Source: Diospyros lotus
Taxonomy: Eukaryota; Streptophyta; Magnoliopsida; Ericales; Ebenaceae
Assembly (NCBI RefSeq): GCF_014633365.1
Contig: NC_068346.1
Location: 16,947,030-17,011,029, forward strand
Direction of reading: 5' to 3'
Length of the DNA: 64,000 bases
The translations under genes and the position numbers were made by a program. This document shows positions 57,301 to 64,000 of this stretch, one piece after another. The number at the start of each line of letters is the position of its first letter. Position 1 is the stretch's first letter. The notes below the pieces were generated by a model. That model had not been told where the DNA came from and made no database searches. It saw nothing but the letters and a program-made list of their open reading frames with translations.

Positions 57301-60300
57301 AGCATGGAAGTATTGCTCCATATCAAAGATGAAATTCTCAAACTGTTTGGCATCCTAAGCATCTCCATACTCACAGGGTTTGAGCATGCGCATGTGAGGG
57401 ACCTTGGACATTGTTACTGCCAATGGCCCTACCACACTGCTTTCGCCCATGTTGGCATCTCCCAAGGCTACTAGGTGTGTCAATAGAATGACATAGCGGT
57501 TTGCGTCCACTAATTCTTGCAGTAAAATTGTTACCTCAGTTCGAAGTCCTTCAATGTCTACGGGATATGTTGTGCTAGCCTCCCAGATCATGAAGCCTTT
57601 TCCTCCAGTCTCAAGGTTATATTAGCAAACTTGTCCATTGACTCTCCAATGCCTTAATTGGTTGGGCTTGGATCACCATCTTGATGTGGTAGAATTTCCT
57701 AAAGAACCAAGTTACTAAGAAACACAAACCACCAACTGTGAGCAAGTTGTCAGTTGCTAGGTCGATGCTGTGGCTCTGATACCAAATGTCTTGGGCTGAA
57801 GGTCTCAATCACTCTCGTGCAGGACTTAGACTATCTGCTATAATATTGAAGTGGCTAAATCTGCACCTTCTTCCTTCACTTGAGTTTAGAAACATAACCT
57901 TGAGGCAAAGAGAGTAAGAGAATGCTCTTTTTAAGCTCTTGAACTTGTTTGATTATAACTAAGGAAGCTACCCCAATTTATAGTTCCTTGACAAAGAACG
58001 GTTTTGATCAATCTGATCCCTGAATTTCAATGCATTCTCCCACGTTGTAAGAGATAATTTACAAGTTTATGACAACTCAATTTAAAACTGATGCCTGCTG
58101 AAGTTTTCCATGTGGGCATACACAGTATTCTTGCAGTGCTCATGCAAGCTACAATCCCACAGTATTCTTGTAGAGCTCATGCAAGCTACAATTTGCTGGC
58201 CTGTGAGGCCTGTGCCATACGGTATTGGTGGAATGCAGACAAGCAAAAGTGGAATAGCATGTGCTCTCAAATGTGGTGAGAGAACAAAATCTATTGATGA
58301 AGTTGGTACACAAGGAGTTTACTTTTATTGATAGAGTGGTTTTCTTTAAGCTTTATATGGTTGATGATAATGAATATTATGACCTACATAAATTGGTTAT
58401 TCGTTAGAGAAATTATTGTATTACAAATAACAATGTAAAAACATGAAACTGAATTAGTCTTATGTGTTGTGCAGTTGGAGAACTTTGTTTGCAATGACGC
58501 ATTCTTTTTGTTCAGCCCCCCTGAAGATATATCAACTATTAATACTTCAAATAATAGGGTTTAGTAAGAGACCAGTATAAATGGTACCGAGAAAATTTTT
58601 ACTCTCTCAATGTCAGTATTCCACCATAAAAAGTGTTCTCTGTTTAGTGGTATACAAAATGTGGTTTGAAAATATATTTGTTTCATAGTTTCCACTTTTA
58701 TTTTCAAGGTTCTTTGTTTCGTTTTGCTCTTTTTGTGTTTGTTTCAGAACTATAGGTCCTCACTTTGGTTTTCGCCATGAAATTCCCAAACAATATCCAC
58801 CACTTCAATTTTACTTCAAGACAGAGTGTTCAAAAAAGCCGAAGACTGATATTTGAACACAAATCCTAATCAATGCTTTCAAACTGAACTCTCCTAGACA
58901 TGGGACAATCACCAAAAGGTGTGCTCTTGTGTTCTATCCCTCACTAAAAATAAACAAGAAAATGTAGATTCAGGATATTATTGTTCTCTAACAGTTGGAG
59001 AGCACTTGCCTGATAAATAATTTGAAGGGCATAGCCCCATCTTCCAGCAGTTCTATGAACAGAAGGTTCTTCTTCATGGGAATTCATGCTTTTGGATGTA
59101 TTCAGCATCATAGGATCCACATAATCACCCTGCTCTGTGTGTAAAGCAACAAGATCATCCCTATTGCCACTAACATCATTCCAACATTGGCAACAACCAT
59201 AAATGGAGAATAAAGATGCAAGCTGCAAAAGAAAATTGAATGCATAAGAACATATATGAATAAATATTTGAAAGTTAAACTCAAAAATCGGCATAAAAGC
59301 ACAAAAATAAAATAAAAATGAAATATATTAAGTGACTGATGTATCAATGCTTTCGTTCTATCTTATTGCTTGTAGAATTATTCTTATTTTTTGCCAGTCT
59401 AGTGGGCGGAGTATGCAGTGGGATATGTCTTTCTACCATAAATGGTTCAACCTGGTGGAAAGCAGGATTTTTATCATTTATGGACACAATATATATATTC
59501 AGAAACAAAGGCTGCTTCTCAGTATTCCTGAAGAAACAGAAAAGGAGTCCATCACTCCATCTCTGTCAAAATTGAAAATATAGAGATCGACGCGTGCCAG
59601 ATGACAATCGGGATGGATAATATACCCCAAAGTATATGGTCACCAAAGTAAATGTCCACCTGCTCATCATCAACAAACATAACAAAAAAATAATCAGTAA
59701 TTTTGGCAATCTCTGTTACTCAAGGTGATGTAGCACACGACAATTTAATCTAATATCTTTCATATTTACGAAGGTTTACGAAAAAACATAAGTACTTGAA
59801 ATTACAAGAAGCAAGTCAAACTCAGAAGTTTTGAAATTTGAAGTATGCTGGGACAGGAAACAGTATTAGCATTTATATTTAAATCTTTTAAACTACAACC
59901 AGAAAGAACCAGCTTAAGCCAACAATTAAAGTCTAACCAGTGAACATATGCTAATATAGGTGACGAGCCAAAAGATAAGCCCAAGAGAACTAAGATGCAC
60001 ACATCATAATAACATCATGTTCTGCAGAAAGCTGTATTTGCAAGGAAATGTTATATGGATGTGAGCAAGGATGTCAAACAGGTAAGATAGGGTTTTGCAA
60101 ACAACAAAATCACTTCAAGACTGATACAGTGTGAAATTGCAAGCCAATACTTCCTTGACATGAGGCCAAGTGGACACTTCAGATATGTTTACCAAGAAAG
60201 CCTACAAGTAAGCATGGAGCCATGTAAGGCACCTATACCTCAGTACCATAAAGCAGTCATCAAAGGAGGTCACTTGGCCCTGGATGATTACCTGGCATCT

Positions 60301-61084
60301 CAAGATAATGATAGGTATACCATAATATCTTTTTTGGGCAAGAAAGCATACCATAATATCATCCAAAGGTAGAATAATCAAAGATGAGCGTTATCATGTG
60401 CAATAAGGGACATCACAGTCCCAGATTCAATTAACCATGACTACAACACTGCATGTGGGTATACATGCACCACATTGTGAGGTATGATGAACAACTATAT
60501 ATTCTTATGGCACTCTTGACAATGTTCCAATTCTCCTAAGCATTGGAGAACCATCCCGGGGCATCCATGAGCAGTTGTTGTGGTTGCAGATCCAATAATT
60601 GTTGTCACAAGGTTCTAGTTGTCAATTGTTCAACTGTTGATCTAGGTCAGATCATATTTATTATTGGTGATTCTCTTGCATCATCAAAGACCTTATAAAT
60701 CCAGTTTGAATTGAAGTAATTATGAGAATAAATATGAATGTAACGGAGAAGAATAGCTTACTGAGTATAGAAGTAAAATATGCCACCACCATCAAGAACA
60801 ACATTGGCAATAAGCATCCCTAATAGCACTCCGAAAGCAATGACTCTGTAAGCAAGTAGCCAAGCAGGTCGAAATACTTTCAATGATGTCCTCCAAGCTT
60901 CATCTTTGTAGACAGCTCCCACTGTGTCTTGCAAATTACCTCTCCTCTTATCTTTTGATTTTCTGGAACCTTCAAATTTCCATGCTATAATTGCTGAAGC
61001 AACCATAGCTGCTAAAAGCCATAGTGCACAAAGGAAGAACCTCCAGTTTAACCAATAACTTGGGTCTGTTGTATCAGTTGTCAT
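54351..61084 (-). CDS. Multi-pass membrane protein, At1g10660/At5g62960-like family
   Basis: Eight coding exons on the minus strand: 61084-60762, 59659-59626, 59222-59010, 56206-56117, 55715-55650, 55566-55475, 55358-55311, 54456-54351. The spliced frame is 972 nt (323 aa), starting [17 protein letters not shown] and ending LSRLFPGTS. About seven hydrophobic segments are visible, including [94 protein letters not shown] and [19 protein letters not shown]. As I recall, the conserved phrases [14 protein letters not shown] and [17 protein letters not shown] place it in a plant family of unknown function, sometimes compared with animal rolling-stone proteins. Exons 2 (34 bp) and 7 (48 bp) are very short. 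The exon-3 donor is AG|GCAAGT, so that intron is GC-AG. A non-coding exon lies upstream. No damage was seen. Confidence 0.9.
56994..57600 (-). pseudogene. Ty3/gypsy gag relic in an intron of the membrane-protein gene
   Basis: The minus strand reads, with stops and shifts, [19 protein letters not shown], then the EELNRDL block, and [19 protein letters not shown] followed by DMSSKDN. These match the FL.DME.YF, R.EL...L and L..T.....YV..F.....DM...D blocks of gypsy gag. It lies in the intron between exons 3 and 4 in the same orientation as the gene. The N-terminal part is at 57355-57591 in another frame. No pol follows. Confidence 0.65.
57773..57784 (-). other. Primer binding site of the intronic retrotransposon relic
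   Basis: The minus strand reads TTTGGTATCAGAGCCACAG, containing TGGTATCAGAGC, the initiator-Met tRNA primer site. It lies about 180 bp before the gag relic. The adjoining sequence from 57787 (TGTCTTGGGC on the plus strand) is the presumed LTR end. The outer LTR end was not found. Confidence 0.8.
58121..58193. repeat. Tandem duplication of a 37-bp unit
   Basis: Unit CACAGTATTCTTG... followed by GCTCATGCAAGCTACAAT occurs at 58121-58157 and 58158-58193 with three or four differences. It lies in the presumed LTR of the intronic retrotransposon relic. Confidence 0.9.
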
Positions 61085-61121
61085 GACTGGCTCCCAAATA
61101 TTGCCTGAGACTTTTGAGGAT

Positions 61122-62389
61122 CCTGTTAAAGATATACAAGGAGTTACAGTTATCAAAACAAAGAAAATCCTTAATGACATGATGTACTTGCAGTAAAAAA
61201 AAAATCCTATCTTCTCATAGAATGACTAATTTATTCTCAAATAAGTTAATAATAAGAAACGCCAGATTTACTTCAAACACAGTGCAGCCATGATGGACAT
61301 TGGTAATCAGGTGTATAATTCTGTCATAAAAATAAAGATGCAAACTAAGAAACATAATATCAAGAGCTTGAAAGCTGAATGCCAATTTACATAGTTCCAG
61401 ATAAAAGCAGAAAATTAACTGATTATAACCATAGAGGGAAATTGAAGTGGAGTTCCAATGAAGTAGCTTGACCAAACATAAATATCAAACAACGTAAACA
61501 AAGTGGCAAATCCTTAATAGACTAAGACCCACTTCTTATGTACCGAAACAAAAGTCAAATGCAAAATAATCGTATTATTGAGAAAAAGCAATTCAATTGA
61601 AAGAACTCATCATCATCATCATCAATAAGAAGTTAGGGTTGGTGCCACACAACATTTATAATGTCAATTGACTTCTAAAAGTCACATTGACTATAAAAAT
61701 CCATGCAAAAGAACAATGTGGTAAAATTTTACACTGGATGCCCTTCCTGATGAAACCCCCTAGCAAGAGGAATAATGAGATAAAGTACTGAAACTATCTT
61801 CATATGGAAAAGCTTCATGCAATGGTGATGAATGAAAAGAAAAATTGAATTTCCAAACAAAGAGACACACACAAACATACTTGAAATTTTGGATAATTTA
61901 CGAGTACAGATCCAGAAAACAGTCCATATAAGTAGACATTTAGGCAACACTTTCTCCAAACAAAAAATCCACAATGCAAAATTCAATCAAAACCTTCAAA
62001 AGTCCAGTTAGGCTCACCAGGAAACTATACTTTTTCATACACAAATATCAATGGATGAAAATTAAACAAATAAGCAACCGCATCAAGACCCATTATCCTA
62101 TCACAAATATGAAACATTACAAACCTAAAAGGCCAACATGAAGGAAATCGGTTTGTCTTCAGGTTTGTATAAATTATTTTTTCTTTTCTATTCTAAATTT
62201 TCTGTTGTTTCTGAAGAGTTCAATATTATTTTGACATATTGCACCTAGTGTAAAGTGTAAACAACGGAAATCTAACCATTCTAACTATAAATGGGAATAG
62301 AACAACGAAAGAAAACAGAAACAGAAAAGGAACTACATGAACAAAGATCATCGCACTGAAGACTTCGGCACACAGAAGATTACAAGATA

Positions 62390-62444
<55 letters not shown>

Positions 62445-62810
62445 TATCTGTCTATATATATATGTGTGTGTGTGTGTGTACAGAAAACCCACGTACTATT
62501 GGGGAGAAAGAAGAATCAGATCAAGGGAAAGAAGGTGGCTTTTGAATTACCTCTGCTTTTATGGGGTCAATCTTGAAGCTTTCTTGAACGATTGCCTCCC
62601 AAATTCTGTCGAAAGGTAAACTCAGCAGAAGGAACAGCGACAAAACCTTGCACAGTTATTCGTTTCAATCCGCTGGGATGAAGAAGAGCTGAAGACAAGG
62701 ATGAGAGGGAATTGGAAAGGAAAAGAAGAACCAGTAGCACCACATAACCTCACCAGAACTCGAACTACCAATGGAATTTGACTTTCTCTGCTGAGAGAGA
62801 GAGAGAGAGG
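61122..62810 (-). other. 5' UTR intron and leader exon of the membrane-protein gene
   Basis: An acceptor (TTTAACAG) precedes 61122, and a donor (AG|GTAATTC) lies at 62550, below a leader ending AAAGCAGAG. The leader exon therefore spans about 62551-62800. Within the intron is a compound microsatellite of CT, TATC, TA and TG units (about 62393-62480). A GA run at about 62790-62809 reads as CT on the gene strand, near the likely start of transcription. No in-frame start is needed upstream of 61084. Confidence 0.6.
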
Positions 62811-63194
62811 ACGTCTCAAAAAAAAGACTTTTCTACTGGATGAAGAAATATTTGATTATTTTTATGGGAAAAAGTTAATAAGATTTATCATTTTAATGAA
62901 ATGAAATAAAGTAACGATGATTAAAGTTGGGGGTCCTATTACTAACCAAATTGGAAAAGATTAACGGCCAAATCAGAGGTCTGGGCAAAGGGCAAGAAAT
63001 CATTTTCCGTACGTACTAATTGGCAAAGGAAGTGATAGAAATTAATAGATATGTTATTTTATATCTTCTCCACGCGATAAAATATGATAAAAATGTTATT
63101 TTTAAATTTAAAACTTTCATTTTATCAGCCGTTGTTATATTGTATATTTATTTTTATAATAAATAAATATTATTTATTTATTATAAAAATAAAG
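62811..63194. other. Upstream region of the membrane-protein gene
   Basis: Presumed promoter region on the minus strand. No clear TATA box, only AT-rich sequence with an imperfect palindrome around AATAAATATTATTTATT (63160-63180). Confidence 0.4.
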
Positions 63195-63575
63195 CTTAAT
63201 ACATTTTTTAGTTCCTCGACTAATCAAAAAATGGCTTTAAGGATATCAACTAAATTGTGCTCACTATTCATCCTTAGACAAAATAATTTTATACACTTTT
63301 AGTCACTAGCTTAACCGATATTAATTAAGACATTAACTTTGTCTCGTCACGCTGCCACGTCACTTCTCAACACTGCTACGTCACCACGCCTTAATGTATT
63401 TTTTAGTCCCTGAACTAATGAAAAAAATGATTTTAAGGATATCAACTAAATTATGCTCACTATTCATCTCTGAACAAAATAATTTTATACATTTTTAGTC
63501 CCTGCCTTAACCGACGTTAACTTTGCCTCGTCACGTTGCCACGTCACTCATAATATTCACGTCTAGTGTTCATAT
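63195..63575. repeat. Tandem duplication of about 190 bp in a foldback element arm
   Basis: CTTAATACATTTTTTAGT... at 63195 recurs as CCTTAATGTATTTTTTAGT... at 63388. Both copies share TTTAAGGATATCAACTAAAT, TGCTCACTATTCATC and AACTTTG.CTCGTCACG. The unit is about 194 bp. Confidence 0.85.
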
Positions 63576-64000
63576 TTTTATAAAAAAAAAAAGTCTCCAT
63601 AGTTGGTCTCCCCGACTACAACCATGGGGAGGCTAGGTTCCTCAACCTAGCCGTGGGTGGGACCCAGAACCTAACGGTCAGGCAACTAGCCTCCATGACC
63701 ATCGATTGTTGGGGGTCGGGGAACCCCAGAACCTTAGTCCCTAACCCCCAGCCATTCCCAAACTGCTGGGTTTAGGGTCCCCGACCCCTAGTCTTTCTGA
63801 GGCAACCGGCAATGGCTGAATTGATGACGGGTGCAAAGGCAAGAACGGTCCAAAACGAGGAGAGAGGGAGAAGAGGGAAAAAAGGCTCCCCATGGCCGCC
63901 GGCAGCTATGGTTGAGTGTGTGTAGAGATTTTTTTTTAAATAAAAATATGGACAGCAGACGTGGATATTATGAGTGGCGTGACAGCGTAACGAGACAAAG
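63520..64000. mobile_element. Foldback transposon running off the window end
   Basis: The left arm (about 63520-63590: AACTTTGCCTCGTCACG, CACTCATAATATTCACGTCT, CATATTTTTAT) is repeated as its reverse complement at 63936-64000 (ATAAAAATATGGACAGCAG, ACGTGGATATTATGAGTGGC, GTAACGAGACAAAG). The enclosed 340 bp is GC-rich for the region and has no clear gene. The right arm continues beyond the window, so ends and class cannot be fixed. Confidence 0.7.

Noticed and set aside
58082..58331. ORFs of 62-73 codons in the intron of the membrane-protein gene
   Set aside because: They span the 37-bp tandem duplication in a presumed LTR and differ by frame with no conserved motif.
62393..62480. Regulatory pyrimidine tract
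   Set aside because: It is a compound microsatellite (CT, TATC, TA, TG) in a leader intron, with no specific signal.

Overview
The window is nuclear DNA of a flowering plant, most likely a dicot. It is AT-rich, its genes are split by many short GT-AG introns, and much of it consists of nested LTR retrotransposons, MITEs and SINE-like copies. No bacterial-type operon, CRISPR array, rRNA or tRNA gene was seen. I could not name the species.

Layout. From 1 to about 25.6 kb the window is a stack of retrotransposons with no host gene. It holds a 2.9 kb solo LTR (1481-4346), a block of LTR-like sequence rich in TTTCGAAAyAT repeats (4933-7891), and a decayed Ty3/gypsy element of Tat type on the minus strand (7894-15761). 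Two later LTR insertions (8530-10380 and 10905-12074) interrupt the pol gene of that element. A largely non-coding chromovirus-like Ty3 element follows (16186-25568), and its left LTR carries a further nested solo LTR (17994-20692). Several insertions keep 5-bp target duplications, so their order can be read.

From 26.2 to 62.8 kb there are three host genes, all on the minus strand and all with complete open reading frames after splicing. The first is an 11-exon LRR receptor kinase of the NSP-INTERACTING KINASE group, closest to NIK3 (26224-30364, 625 aa). The second is a 12-coding-exon ATP-citrate lyase alpha subunit (38747-43248, 423 aa). The third is an 8-coding-exon multi-pass membrane protein (54351-61084, 323 aa) of the plant family typified by At1g10660 and At5g62960. 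The space between the first two genes holds small transposons with clear target duplications: two MULE-type foldback MITEs, a Tourist-type MITE and a tRNA-derived SINE. Between the second and third genes, 44.5-52.5 kb is a degenerate retrotransposon patch bounded by about 0.5 kb inverted repeats. It contains a broken integrase and unusual tandem repeats. The end of the window enters a foldback element that runs off the edge.

The three genes do not form a pathway: one is a plasma-membrane receptor kinase, one makes cytosolic acetyl-CoA, and one is a membrane protein of unknown function. I found no convincing new gene system. The points most worth a second look are the nested insertion histories, the LTR pair with different palindromic repeat arrays (GTCGAC and TTCGAA), the SINE with a 17-bp duplication, the GC-AG intron with very short exons in the membrane-protein gene, and the inverted-repeat block at 44.5-52.5 kb. 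All exon boundaries were placed by eye from splice signals and family protein sequence as I remember it. No alignment was run.
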